From CAZICM01 sp964537685 (GTDB lineage Bacteria; Myxococcota_A; Polyangia; Polyangiales; Polyangiaceae): a stretch of 64,000 nt of DNA. The stretch lies in NCBI GenBank assembly GCA_964537685.1, contig CAZICM010000020.1, positions 1 through 64,000 of the forward strand, in the 5' to 3' direction. The notes under the pieces are model-generated. The model was not told where the DNA came from. It saw only the letters and a program-made list of their open reading frames with translations, and did no database searches. Of the stretch, positions 45,590 through 54,490 are shown piece after piece. The translations under genes were made by a program, and so were the position numbers. How positions within the stretch are numbered: the stretch's first letter is position 1; the number at the start of each line of letters is the position of its first letter.

Positions 45590-46318
45590 ATGAATTCAAG
45601 CCTTCCCATCATCATCCTCACCACCGGCGAACCCGTCCCGCCCATCCGCGAAAAACGCGGCCCATTCTCAAACCTCATCGCCGAACGCATCGGCGCTATC
45701 GGGCCTCTCAACTACCGCTCCATCGATGTCCGCACTGCTCAAGCCGCCGAACTCCCCAGCCCCACCAGCGCAGCCGCCTTTATCATCACCGGCTCGGCCT
45801 CAAGCGTCCCCGACCGCGAACCCTGGATGCTCAGCACCGAAGCCTTTCTGCGCGAACTTGTCGCAAGCGGCACGCCCACCTTCGGCATCTGCTTCGGACA
45901 TCAAATGCTCGCTCAGGCCCTAGGCGGTCTCGTCATCAAAAACCCGCGCGGCCGCGAAATGGGCACCAAGGCCATCGAAAAAATCGCCGACGATTTTGTG
46001 TTCGAAGGCTTGGAAACAAGCTTTTTGGTCAACGCCACCCACGTCGACACCGTGGCCCGATTGCCGCCCGGAGCCCAGCCCCTCGCCCGCTCTCCCCTCG
46101 ATGACCACCAAGTCATTCGCTTCTCGTCCACTTGCTACGGCGTCCAGTTCCATCCCGAATTCGATGCCGATGTCATGCGCGGCTATATCAACACCCGCCG
46201 CTCCATCCTTGAAAACGAGGGTTTTGATGTAAACGCCATGCTCGAACAATGCGGGGACGGCAATGCGGCCCAGCGCATCCTCATCACCTTCATCGAACGC
46301 CTCGTGCTTCAAAAATAG
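45590..46318 (+). CDS. Class I glutamine amidotransferase-like protein
   Basis: A 242-residue protein from ATG 45590; a GTG seven codons earlier extends the frame. The triad of class I amidotransferases is complete: Cys in GICFGHQMLAQALGG and His/Glu in YGVQFHPEFDADVM. It has only the glutaminase domain, without a synthetase half, so it is the stand-alone 'GMP synthase-like' type, whose members hydrolyse gamma-glutamyl compounds or serve a separate partner. No partner is adjacent. It converges on the TetR gene 41 bp away. Confidence 0.85.
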   Translation: MNSSLPIIILTTGEPVPPIREKRGPFSNLIAERIGAIGPLNYRSIDVRTAQAAELPSPTSAAAFIITGSASSVPDREPWMLSTEAFLRELVASGTPTFGICFGHQMLAQALGGLVIKNPRGREMGTKAIEKIADDFVFEGLETSFLVNATHVDTVARLPPGAQPLARSPLDDHQVIRFSSTCYGVQFHPEFDADVMRGYINTRRSILENEGFDVNAMLEQCGDGNAAQRILITFIERLVLQK

Positions 46319-46359
46319 CACTGACCCGCGCGTCACCCGCGCCTGCGCCCCGATTCCGG

Positions 46360-47025
46360 CTACGCCTTCGCCTTCGCCTTCACCTGCACAGGCCCCCGCT
46401 TCACAGCATTTTTCGAGCCATTTGAAGCGTGCTCACCCTGACCGGAAGGCAGCGATCGCAAATAGCCCCGCTGCAAAAACGCAAACAGCCCATCCACAAT
46501 CTCCTCGCGCGGATAAGGCTTCTCCCCATGAATATTCTCGAGCAAAATCTCTTTCAGCGCCCCAATCGTAAAACGCGCGAATTGCCGCGTATCCCCCGCC
46601 GCCACAATCCCAAGCTCCTGACCTTCGCGCAGACTCTCCTGCAATAAAAGCGTCACGCCTTCATAAAACGACCGAATCTTCCCCACAAATTCAGGATCTA
46701 CACCGCCCGCGTACGACAGCAGCAAAGTCACGCTCGGATCGTCCAGCAGCACCGACACAATCGCCCGAATATTGTGCTTCACCTGCGCTTCAACATCCGC
46801 CGCAGGCTCCACCCTTAAAATCGCATCCCCAAGCCGTTTAAACAGCCCATCGACCAGCTCCGAAAACACAGAGCGCTTATCGGGGAAATACAAATAAAAC
46901 GTGCCCTTCGCGACATTCGCGGCGGCAACGATGTCGTCCACCTTCGCGTCGTGAAATCCCTTGCTGACAAACACATCGCGCGCCGCCCGCAACAGCTCGC
47001 GCCGGCGCTCTTCTTTACTGCTCAT
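46360..47025 (-). CDS. TetR/AcrR-family transcriptional regulator
   Basis: A 221-residue repressor. The N-terminal HTH has the usual TetR sequence (ARDVFVSKGFHDAKVDDIVAAANVAKGTFYLYFPDKRSVF, about residues 15-53). The C-terminal ligand-binding domain is helical and ends in a basic disordered tail (KRGPVQVKAKAKA). It diverges from the double-activase gene across 189 bp that contain an 8+8 inverted repeat, so it most likely controls that operon and itself. The inducer is unknown; acyl-CoA ligands are common in regulators beside acyl-CoA enzymes. Confidence 0.9.
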   Translation of the reverse strand: MSSKEERRRELLRAARDVFVSKGFHDAKVDDIVAAANVAKGTFYLYFPDKRSVFSELVDGLFKRLGDAILRVEPAADVEAQVKHNIRAIVSVLLDDPSVTLLLSYAGGVDPEFVGKIRSFYEGVTLLLQESLREGQELGIVAAGDTRQFARFTIGALKEILLENIHGEKPYPREEIVDGLFAFLQRGYLRSLPSGQGEHASNGSKNAVKRGPVQVKAKAKA

Positions 47026-47154
47026 TTACTGCTCATCGGTGCCCGCAGGTCTTGTCCTCCGCGCTTTTAACACCTCTTGCCTTTGGGATGGGAAGGCTCT
47101 CGCACCGGATTCGCAAAATAATCTTGCCCTAAGCCTCCAAGGCCGTTAGAAATT

Positions 47155-47174
47155 GACTGACTCGCCAGTCAGTC
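47155..47174. promoter_or_regulatory. Inverted-repeat operator candidate for the TetR regulator
   Basis: GACTGACT (47155-47162) and AGTCAGTC (47167-47174) are perfect inverted repeats separated by CGCC, matching the style of TetR operators (TGAC/GTCA arms). A TTGACT that could serve as -35 box overlaps the left arm (47153-47158), although the -10 at 17-bp spacing (47176-47181) is poor. It lies 40 bp before the activase start and 130 bp before the TetR start, so binding would block the plus-strand operon. Confidence 0.75.
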
Positions 47175-47214
47175 GACAGACACCTGAGCGGGCCCTGCTG
47201 TTGTTGAGGAAGTT

Positions 47215-50200
47215 ATGGCTAGGCAAAACCACGATCCCGTCGTCATCGGTATTGATGTTGGTTCGACAACGGTGAAAGCCGTTGCACTCGATCCGGTCAC
47301 GCTCGAGATTTTGTGGAGCGACTATCAGCGCCACCAAACCAAGCAGCCTGAAAAGGTGCTGGAGCTCTTGGAGGCGATAGAGGCTTCGTTTCCCGCGTCG
47401 CCCAAGGAATCGTGGCGCGTGTTTATGACGGGCTCGGGCGCGGCGCCTTTGTGCGCGGGCCTGGGCGGGAAATTCGTTCAGGAAGTGAACGCGGTCACGC
47501 TCGCCGTGGAAACGCTTCATCCCGATGTGGGCAGCGTGATCGAACTCGGCGGCCAGGACGCCAAAATTATTATTTTCAACAAGGACGAACGTTCGGGCGA
47601 CAAAACAGCCGCGCCGAGCATGAACGACAAATGCGCCTCGGGCACCGGCGCAACGATCGACAAATGCATGATCAAAGTCGGTCTGGAGCCCAGCGTCGTG
47701 AGAACGATTCATTTCGACGACTCAAAGCTTCATCATGTCGCGGCCAAGTGCGGCGTTTTCGCCGAAACCGACATTGTCAACCTGGTCAAGAGCGGCATTC
47801 CCTCCACGGAAATTCTCTGCTCGCTGGCGGACGCGATCGTCCTTCAGAACCTATCGGTGCTCACGCGGGGCTCGACCTTAAAACACAAGGTTTTATTGCT
47901 TGGCGGCCCCAACACTTACCTGCCCTTTTTGCAAGAGTGCTGGCGCAAGCGCATTCCCGAAACCTGGGACGAGCGCGGCTATGCATGGCCCAAAGACAGG
48001 CCGATCGAAGAGACGATTTTCCTTCCCGACAATGCCCAGTACTACGCGGCCTTTGGCGCGTGCGTGTACGGCATGCGCGAGGCGGCCGAAGTCGGCATGT
48101 ACAAGGGAATGGCGGGCCTTGTCGATTACATCAAAAATGGCCGCAAGGCGCGTTTGGGCGAAAGCGCCGGGCCTCCGCTCGTTAAAAATAACGATGAGAT
48201 TGACGACTTTAGAAAACTCTATGCGATTCCGCGATTTCAGCCGAAAAAGTTTCAACCCGGAGAATTAATCCGGGGCGTGATCGGATTGGACGGCGGAAGC
48301 ACGTCTTCCAAGGCCGTTTTAATCAGCGAAGACGGTGAGATTATTTGCAAAGCCTATCAATTGTCCAAGGGCAATCCTATTCAAGATACCAAGGAATTGC
48401 TTAGCAATATCAGGCAATATGTTACGGATCAGGGCGCGCGGCTGGACGTGCTGGGCTTTGGCGCGACGGGATACGCGGCGGATGTGCTTCAGGAATGCGT
48501 TCGGGCGGATGTAAATATCGTCGAAACGGTCGCCCACATGATGAGCGCCATGAAGTATTTCGGCGATATCGATGTCATCTGCGATATCGGCGGACAGGAC
48601 ATTAAAGTTCTGTTTATGAAAAACGGTGATATTGCCAATTTCCGCCTATCGAATTCATGTTCGGCGGGCAATGGCATGCTGCTCCAGGCAATGGCCGATC
48701 AATTCGGATTAAAGGTTACCGAATACGCCGAAACGGCATTTCAAGCGGAACTCGCGCCTAAATTCAGCTATGGCTGCGCGGTCTTTTTGGATACCGACCG
48801 GGTGAATTTTCAAAAGGAAGGTTTTTCAAAGGAAGAACTGCTCGCTGGATTGGCGCAGGTATTGCCGAAAAATGTATGGCAATACGTCGTTCAAATTCCC
48901 AGGCTGGCATCGCTGGGCACGCGCTATGTGCTTCAGGGCGGCACGCAATACAATCTCGCGGCCGTAAAAGCCCAGGTCGATTACATTAAAGAGCGGGTTC
49001 CGGGCGCTCAAGTCTTTGTGCATCCCCACACCGGTGAAGCGGGCGCCATCGGAGCCGCCGTCGAAACCCTGCGCGTCATCAAGCGCCGCGGTTATTCGAC
49101 ATTCATTGGTATTGATGCGGCCATTGCATTGGATTATACGACGAAAAACGACGAAAGCACGGTTTGCCATTTCTGTCCGAATGAATGCAAGCGGACATTT
49201 ATTGACACATCCCGTCCGGATGGTTCAACAAGCCGTTACATTTCGGGGTTTTCTTGTGAAAAAGGCACGGTCGAGAGCGAAGAATCGATGCTCGCCCTGG
49301 TGGCCGACCGCAAAAAGATTGCCAAGCAATTCCCGAATTTGGTCGACTATGAATCCAAGCTGGCCTTCAGGCATTTTTATGAGCCTGCGAAAATGCCCGC
49401 GGACGGCGAATTGGTGGACGATATCACGCTGAAGAAAGGCTTTTTAACGCTGAGGCGCGTCTCGACCAAGAGGCCCTTCAAGCGCAGCGGCGAAAAGGTG
49501 CGCGAGCAATTAAGGCGTATTCGCGTGGGCATTCCCCGCGTGATGAATATTTATTCGACGGCGCCCTATTTCCGCACCTATTTCGAAGCCCTTGGGATGC
49601 CCAGGCAAAACATTGTATTTTCCGATCACACCAGCGAAGAGATGTGGGTCGAGGGCGGCAAATACGGTTCAATCGATCCTTGTTTCCCCTCCAAGGTATC
49701 TCAGGCGCATATTCACAATTTATTGTTCCATCATCATTCGGATGAAAAGAAACTCAATTATATATTCTTCCCCATTCTAACGCATGTGCCGAGCTTTGGC
49801 GAAGGCGTGATGGATAAGGCGAGCTGCCCCATTGTGGCGGGCGTGCCCGACGTCATGAAAGCGGCGTTTACCAAAGAAGTCGATTTCTTTGCGCAGCGCG
49901 GGATTGAATATTTAGATCCGCCGCTGACCTTTTCGGAAATGCATTTAACGGCGCGGCGCATGTTTGAAGTGTGGGGTCCGCGGCTTGGCATTAGCGAGGA
50001 CGAAAGCGATTTTGCACACCGCGAGGCGATGCATGCGCTGGCCCAATTTGAAAGGGATTTGCAGGATAAGGGGCGGGCCATTTTGGAAACGGTCGAAGCC
50101 GAAAACCGCATTGCGATTTTAATGATCGGCCGGCCTTATCATTCAGATCCGGGCCTTAATCATGGTATTCCCGAGGAATTCCAAGTGCTTGGCTACCCGA

Positions 50201-50844
50201 TATTATCGGTGCGCTCCATTCCGCGCGACATGGATTATTTAAATCGCTATTTCAAAGAAGAAGCGGCGCGCGGGCAGCATCCATTGGACATCAATGATGT
50301 GTGGCCTGAAAATTATTCGGCGAACAGCGCTCAAAAAGTGTGGGCGGTGAAATTCGCCTCGCGGCATCCCAATGTGGCGGTGCTCGATTTGTCGAGTTTT
50401 AAATGCGGTCACGATTCGCCTACGTACGGATTGGTCGACAATATTATCTCGACGAGCGGGACGCCTTATGCGGCGCTTCACGATATTGATGCGAACAAGC
50501 CGGGCGGCTCGATTAAAATTCGCGTGAAAACCTATGCGCACAGCCTGAAATTGCATGAAGAGGCGCTGGAGGACACGGCGAAGAAGAAGGCCGAGCTGAT
50601 CCACAATGTCGATAAAAAGCGCTTTGAATTGTTATCGATGAAGAAGGCGCAGCTCGAGGCGCGTAAAATTACCGATCCGGCGCTGGAAAAGCAGATGGAG
50701 GAGCTGGCCAAGAGACTCGCGGCCTATACGGCTCCCCAAAAGCCTGTGCCCGAGCCGCCGAAGGGCCTTGTGCAATTGAAGAAAAAGAAAGACGACGGGA
50801 CGATGGCGCCCGTTTCTATGATGGCCGCTCCGGGCGCCGAATAG
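47215..50844 (+). CDS. Double-ASKHA acyl-CoA dehydratase activase-type protein (BadF/BcrA family with DUF2229)
   Basis: A 1209-residue fusion. Domain 1 (about 8-300) is an ASKHA ATPase with IGIDVGSTTVKAV (11-23), GGQDAKII, and the two cysteines (140 and 179, in NDKCASGTG and AAKCGVFAET) that ligate the bridging [4Fe-4S] cluster in activator dimers. Domain 2 (about 354-625) repeats this with GLDGGSTSSKAVL, Cys 482 and Cys 521. A Cys-x2-Cys-x3-Cys plus Cys 681 cluster (651, 654, 658) opens the DUF2229/HgdB-like C-terminal part, with IGIPRVMNIYSTAPYF and SIDPCFPSK. Family members use ATP to inject very low-potential electrons. A GAGGAAGT site precedes the ATG. The HgdB-like partner follows. Confidence 0.88.
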   Translation: MARQNHDPVVIGIDVGSTTVKAVALDPVTLEILWSDYQRHQTKQPEKVLELLEAIEASFPASPKESWRVFMTGSGAAPLCAGLGGKFVQEVNAVTLAVETLHPDVGSVIELGGQDAKIIIFNKDERSGDKTAAPSMNDKCASGTGATIDKCMIKVGLEPSVVRTIHFDDSKLHHVAAKCGVFAETDIVNLVKSGIPSTEILCSLADAIVLQNLSVLTRGSTLKHKVLLLGGPNTYLPFLQECWRKRIPETWDERGYAWPKDRPIEETIFLPDNAQYYAAFGACVYGMREAAEVGMYKGMAGLVDYIKNGRKARLGESAGPPLVKNNDEIDDFRKLYAIPRFQPKKFQPGELIRGVIGLDGGSTSSKAVLISEDGEIICKAYQLSKGNPIQDTKELLSNIRQYVTDQGARLDVLGFGATGYAADVLQECVRADVNIVETVAHMMSAMKYFGDIDVICDIGGQDIKVLFMKNGDIANFRLSNSCSAGNGMLLQAMADQFGLKVTEYAETAFQAELAPKFSYGCAVFLDTDRVNFQKEGFSKEELLAGLAQVLPKNVWQYVVQIPRLASLGTRYVLQGGTQYNLAAVKAQVDYIKERVPGAQVFVHPHTGEAGAIGAAVETLRVIKRRGYSTFIGIDAAIALDYTTKNDESTVCHFCPNECKRTFIDTSRPDGSTSRYISGFSCEKGTVESEESMLALVADRKKIAKQFPNLVDYESKLAFRHFYEPAKMPADGELVDDITLKKGFLTLRRVSTKRPFKRSGEKVREQLRRIRVGIPRVMNIYSTAPYFRTYFEALGMPRQNIVFSDHTSEEMWVEGGKYGSIDPCFPSKVSQAHIHNLLFHHHSDEKKLNYIFFPILTHVPSFGEGVMDKASCPIVAGVPDVMKAAFTKEVDFFAQRGIEYLDPPLTFSEMHLTARRMFEVWGPRLGISEDESDFAHREAMHALAQFERDLQDKGRAILETVEAENRIAILMIGRPYHSDPGLNHGIPEEFQVLGYPILSVRSIPRDMDYLNRYFKEEAARGQHPLDINDVWPENYSANSAQKVWAVKFASRHPNVAVLDLSSFKCGHDSPTYGLVDNIISTSGTPYAALHDIDANKPGGSIKIRVKTYAHSLKLHEEALEDTAKKKAELIHNVDKKRFELLSMKKAQLEARKITDPALEKQMEELAKRLAAYTAPQKPVPEPPKGLVQLKKKKDDGTMAPVSMMAAPGAE

Positions 50845-50931
50845 GCGTTTAAATTGGATCGGATTGTTTGATAAAAGTTTAGGATTTAAAAAATAAAGAT
50901 TGAGTTTGGGTAAGGGAAAGAGGAAAGCACC

Positions 50932-52890
50932 ATGGAACAGATGAACGCTCCGGTTGCGAAAATGCGGCTTCCGATTATCAATGCGGGGGCCGCGGATACG
51001 GCAAATACAGTATCGGATTTGGATATCGATATTGAGGCGGAGCTCCGGGCATTTGAAGAGGCGGAACGCGAAAGGCTTGGTTTGAAGGCGGAGCGCCGGC
51101 AGTGGGCCGACAATATGCTTAAGCCGATGATGACCAAGAAAGAGCGGGAAAACGTTACGCTGCTGATCAGCGGTTTAACGGCGGCGCAGGATTTTCTGTG
51201 CGAAGGCGCGCTGCGCGGTCTGGGCTACAAGGTGCATTACTTTGGAATGAGCGATAATGCCGGCCTTCAGACGGGCAAAGAATTCGGCAATCGCGGGCAA
51301 TGCAATCCGACGTATTTTACGGTCGGTTCGCTGGTGAAATATTTAATCGATTTGCGCGATAAAGAGGGGATGAAGACCGAGGACATTATTAAAAATTATG
51401 TCTTCGTGACGGCTGGCGCGTGCGGTCCGTGCCGCTTTGGCATGTATGTGACGGAATACCGCAAGGCGCTGCGGGACGCTGGTTTTGATGGGTTCCGCGT
51501 GATGCTCTTCCAGCAGACGGGCGGTCTTTCCCAGGCGACGGGCGATGATGTGGGCCTGGAAATGAATCCCGACTTTTTTATTGCGATTATTAAGGCGATT
51601 GTGTGCGGCGACGTGCTCAATGCGCTTGGATACCGGATTCGTCCTTTTGAAGTGGAGCCCGGTGCGACGAATCGCGCGATGGAAGACGCCAAGCGCGTGC
51701 TGTACGAAGCTTTGTATAAACGGACGAATATTTTCAAAGCACTTTATGAGTGCCGCAAGTATTTTGAAAATATCAAGGTGGACAAGCTTCGCCCCAAGGC
51801 CAAGACATCGATTATCGGCGAATTCTGGGCGATGACGACCGAAGGCGATGGCAATTATCAATTGCAAAAGTTTTTGGAAGCCGAAAATGGCGAGAACGAA
51901 ATTCAATTAACGACGGCGTGGCTGCTGTACAATATTTGGGAATGCGCGCGCGACACGAAAGTGCGCCGGGATTTGCGCGGGACCGATCCGGGCCAATACG
52001 GTTTAGAGAGTTTGGACGAGTTTGGTATTGCCCGCCGGCTTGCGATGATGCGGGCCGCGGATTCGGCTCTGCGCGTGGGTTTCCAAGCCTTTGCGCTGCC
52101 GCTCGGATTATTTGATTATCATTTGCCCGATATGAATTTGGTGGCCGAAGTTGCCGACCAATTCTATTCAAATGATTTGCGCGGCGGCGAAGGCCACATG
52201 GAAGTGGGTAAGCTCATTTTGAATGTGGCGAAAGCGAAGGCGCATATCACGGTAAGCGTAAAGCCTTTCGGCTGTATGCCTTCTTCGGGCGTTTCGGATG
52301 GCGTGCAATCGGTGATTACCAATCGCTTTCCAGGGACGATTTTCTGCGCGGTCGAGACGAGCGGCGATGGTGCGACGAATTTTTATTCGCGCATTCAGAT
52401 GTATATGTTTAAGGCCCGTATTGCCGCGGAGCAGGAACTCTTGCGCGCCTATGAAGAGTGCGGCGTGAGCGAGGCCGAAGTGCGGGCGTTTTTGGATAAA
52501 AATCCGAAGTACAATAGCCCGCTTCATCATTCGCCTCACAAGGTCGCGGGTTCGGCGGCGAATTTGGTCTATGAAGTGGCGCCCTTGATCAAAAAGTCGG
52601 TGCTGGAAAGGGCGGCGGGGAAGGCTCAGAGCGCGATTTCCAATGCAAAAGAATCGCTGCTGGCCGCGCCCGCGAAGGCCATCAAAGCGAAGGAATTTGT
52701 GAGCAATCCGGAAGTGCATCAGCGCATCCGCGACGATTACGAATTGCTGCGCGATGTGATTGCGGGCAAGGCGAAGGAGCGTTTTTCGCCGCTGTTGCAT
52801 AAGCTTGCGGGCGATGTGTTTTTGCAGCAGCAGACGGGCTCGCAGAGCACGCAGGCGGTTCAGGCGCCATCGGCCATTGCAGCAGAATAA
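50932..52890 (+). CDS. 2-hydroxyacyl-CoA dehydratase (HgdB)-like protein, partner of the double activase
   Basis: A 652-residue protein of the HgdB/BcrB-type fold. Candidate cluster cysteines are Cys 124 (NRGQCNPTY), Cys 164 and Cys 167 (GACGPCRFGMYVTEY) and Cys 448 (VKPFGCMPSSGVSD). The motif order resembles dehydratase beta subunits and double-cubane-cluster proteins, but it is about 200 residues longer, with a helical N terminus and a Gln/Ala-rich C-terminal tail. It lies 87 bp after the activase gene and before a strong terminator, so the two form one operon. It probably receives electrons from the activase; the substrate is unknown, and no CoA-transferase or other dehydratase subunit is nearby. 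Confidence 0.82.
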   Translation: MEQMNAPVAKMRLPIINAGAADTANTVSDLDIDIEAELRAFEEAERERLGLKAERRQWADNMLKPMMTKKERENVTLLISGLTAAQDFLCEGALRGLGYKVHYFGMSDNAGLQTGKEFGNRGQCNPTYFTVGSLVKYLIDLRDKEGMKTEDIIKNYVFVTAGACGPCRFGMYVTEYRKALRDAGFDGFRVMLFQQTGGLSQATGDDVGLEMNPDFFIAIIKAIVCGDVLNALGYRIRPFEVEPGATNRAMEDAKRVLYEALYKRTNIFKALYECRKYFENIKVDKLRPKAKTSIIGEFWAMTTEGDGNYQLQKFLEAENGENEIQLTTAWLLYNIWECARDTKVRRDLRGTDPGQYGLESLDEFGIARRLAMMRAADSALRVGFQAFALPLGLFDYHLPDMNLVAEVADQFYSNDLRGGEGHMEVGKLILNVAKAKAHITVSVKPFGCMPSSGVSDGVQSVITNRFPGTIFCAVETSGDGATNFYSRIQMYMFKARIAAEQELLRAYEECGVSEAEVRAFLDKNPKYNSPLHHSPHKVAGSAANLVYEVAPLIKKSVLERAAGKAQSAISNAKESLLAAPAKAIKAKEFVSNPEVHQRIRDDYELLRDVIAGKAKERFSPLLHKLAGDVFLQQQTGSQSTQAVQAPSAIAAE

Positions 52891-52940
52891 AGAACGGAAT
52901 CATTTTGATCGAATGAATTAACCATTTAATTTTCAACAAG

Positions 52941-52988
52941 CCGCGCCTGTGCCGATATCAAAAATATCGGGGGCGCGGTTTTTCTTTT
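52941..52988 (+). terminator. Rho-independent terminator of the activase operon
   Basis: The outer stem CCGCGCC (52941-52947) pairs with GGCGCGG (52972-52978). The inner stem CCGATAT (52952-52958) pairs with ATATCGG (52964-52970), with a short A-rich loop. The T-tract TTTTTCTTTT follows at 52979-52988. It lies 50 bp after the HgdB-like stop codon and separates that operon from the PhnD-like gene. Confidence 0.93.
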
Positions 52989-53036
52989 CGAGATTGGGCT
53001 TTATGCCGGCGAGGATTCGCTTACACTTCAACCGTT

Positions 53037-53912
53037 ATGACAGCGGGTGGGACAAGCGGCGATCCTGAACGGCTCACGGTGGGCATTGCATTGAGCCAAG
53101 GCGCGGGCAATCGCGTGCTCTTGGAGGGATTTTGTAATGCGCTTTCCCATGTGGCGCCGTGCAAGGCGGCGGGTATAGGCGTAAGCGATTACAAAACGCT
53201 TCTTTCCCTGGTTTCGCGCGGCGAGGTGGATATGGCTTGGCTGCCGCCGATTTTGGCGATGCAGGCCGCGTCCCGGGGTTTGATTGTGCCGATTGCTATG
53301 CCGCTCCGGGGCGGTCATGCCTGTTATTCGGCGGCATTGTTTGCCCGGCCCGACTATAAAGCTTCGTCGGTGTACGAGCTTTCCAATGCGCGCGCCGCAT
53401 GGGTCGATCGCAATAGCGCGGCCGGGTATTTGATTATTCGGGCGCATCTTAAATTGCTGGGTGTGCATGTTGAGCGGGTGTTTTCATCCAATCATTTTGT
53501 GGAATCACATGATGCAGTTGTACGGGCCGTGCTGATGGGTGATGCCGATGTGGGCGCGACCTATGCGTATTTCGATCCAAAGAGTTTTGCTCAGGGCGGC
53601 GATTTAATCGCGACACGGGCTCCGTGGGGCTCGTCGGCCGTTAAAATTCTAACGCATGCTGGTCCAATACCTTCGGATTTAATTGTGGTTCGCCAAGGTA
53701 TTTCGTCTGCGCTCAGGCTGGAGTTGCAGCGCCTTCTCATGGGTACGCAGCACACGCTGCTTCGGCACGCGGCTTTGGCGCTCTTTGGGGCGGATGGTTT
53801 TGCGCTGCCCGCGAACGAGCATTTAAGGCCGCTGGCGGCGCTTTTGTCGGGCCTGGATGCGGACCCGGACGCGCCTCCGATGTCGGTCGGCGTATTTTTG
53901 CCTCAGCGTTAG
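53037..53912 (+). CDS. PhnD-like solute-binding-fold protein without signal peptide
   Basis: A 291-residue protein with the periplasmic binding protein type II fold of the PhnD (phosphate/phosphonate) group: TVGIALSQGAGNRV, SRGEVDMAWLPPILAM, an AAWVDRNSAAGYLI-type ligand segment, and DADVGATYAYFDP. No signal peptide or lipobox is present at the N terminus, so it should stay in the cytoplasm, and no permease or ATPase gene is adjacent. It may be a cytoplasmic sensor or binding protein. The stop overlaps the convergent thioredoxin-fold gene by 4 bp. Confidence 0.8.
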   Translation: MTAGGTSGDPERLTVGIALSQGAGNRVLLEGFCNALSHVAPCKAAGIGVSDYKTLLSLVSRGEVDMAWLPPILAMQAASRGLIVPIAMPLRGGHACYSAALFARPDYKASSVYELSNARAAWVDRNSAAGYLIIRAHLKLLGVHVERVFSSNHFVESHDAVVRAVLMGDADVGATYAYFDPKSFAQGGDLIATRAPWGSSAVKILTHAGPIPSDLIVVRQGISSALRLELQRLLMGTQHTLLRHAALALFGADGFALPANEHLRPLAALLSGLDADPDAPPMSVGVFLPQR

Positions 53913-54490
53913 GGTGTGTTGCTTTGGACTTGTTTTTCAAGGGTTTGAAGCGCGTTCTCGAGTCCATTTTCATCGAGCACGCCGTGATAGCGAAAGGCTT
54001 CGCGGCCTTGGCGATCGAGGATGAGCAGGCTGGGAACCGAGTGCATTCCTTCAAAAGGTCCGGTGCCCAGAAGCAAGGCTTGATCGGCCATCACAACGGG
54101 GCAGTCCAGTTTAAGCACGCTCACAAAGGCTTCGGCCATGGGGCGATTTTCGGGCGCCTCGAGAATGAACAGCACGGCGTTGATACGCGGTTTGTGCTTG
54201 TGAAGCAGACGGTGGATCTGGCGGGCCTGAAGCTGAGAAGCGGCGTCATAGGTGGTGATAAAGCCCAGGACGCTGAAGCGGCCCGATAGAGACGCCGTGG
54301 ACACCGTCTTTTTATCGAGCGTTGGATACTCGAAGAGTATGTGTTTACCGGGTTCCGCCGCCTGAGCTGCAGGCTCGTCCGGTGTTTTGGGGCCTTCGCC
54401 TCCGCAGCCGGCGAAAAGTGCGCAAAGCAGAAGCTGGCCGAAACAAATCGAACAACCAAATATTCGCTGAACCCAGTTAAAGCGGTTCAC
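53909..54490 (-). CDS. Thioredoxin-fold lipoprotein lacking the CxxC motif
   Basis: The start is set at GTG 54490, with GAGGA 5 bases upstream, giving a 193-residue protein with a lipoprotein signal (LCALFAGC). The frame is open further upstream inside the previous gene. The body fits the AhpC/TSA or SCO-like thioredoxin fold: SLSGRFSVLGFITTYDAASQLQARQI, then a HSVPSLLILDRQGREAFRYHG strand with the cis-proline. Where redox members have CxxC, this has TYDAAS, so it cannot act as a normal thiol oxidoreductase. It overlaps the gene upstream by 14 bp. Confidence 0.78.
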   Translation of the reverse strand: MNRFNWVQRIFGCSICFGQLLLCALFAGCGGEGPKTPDEPAAQAAEPGKHILFEYPTLDKKTVSTASLSGRFSVLGFITTYDAASQLQARQIHRLLHKHKPRINAVLFILEAPENRPMAEAFVSVLKLDCPVVMADQALLLGTGPFEGMHSVPSLLILDRQGREAFRYHGVLDENGLENALQTLEKQVQSNTP

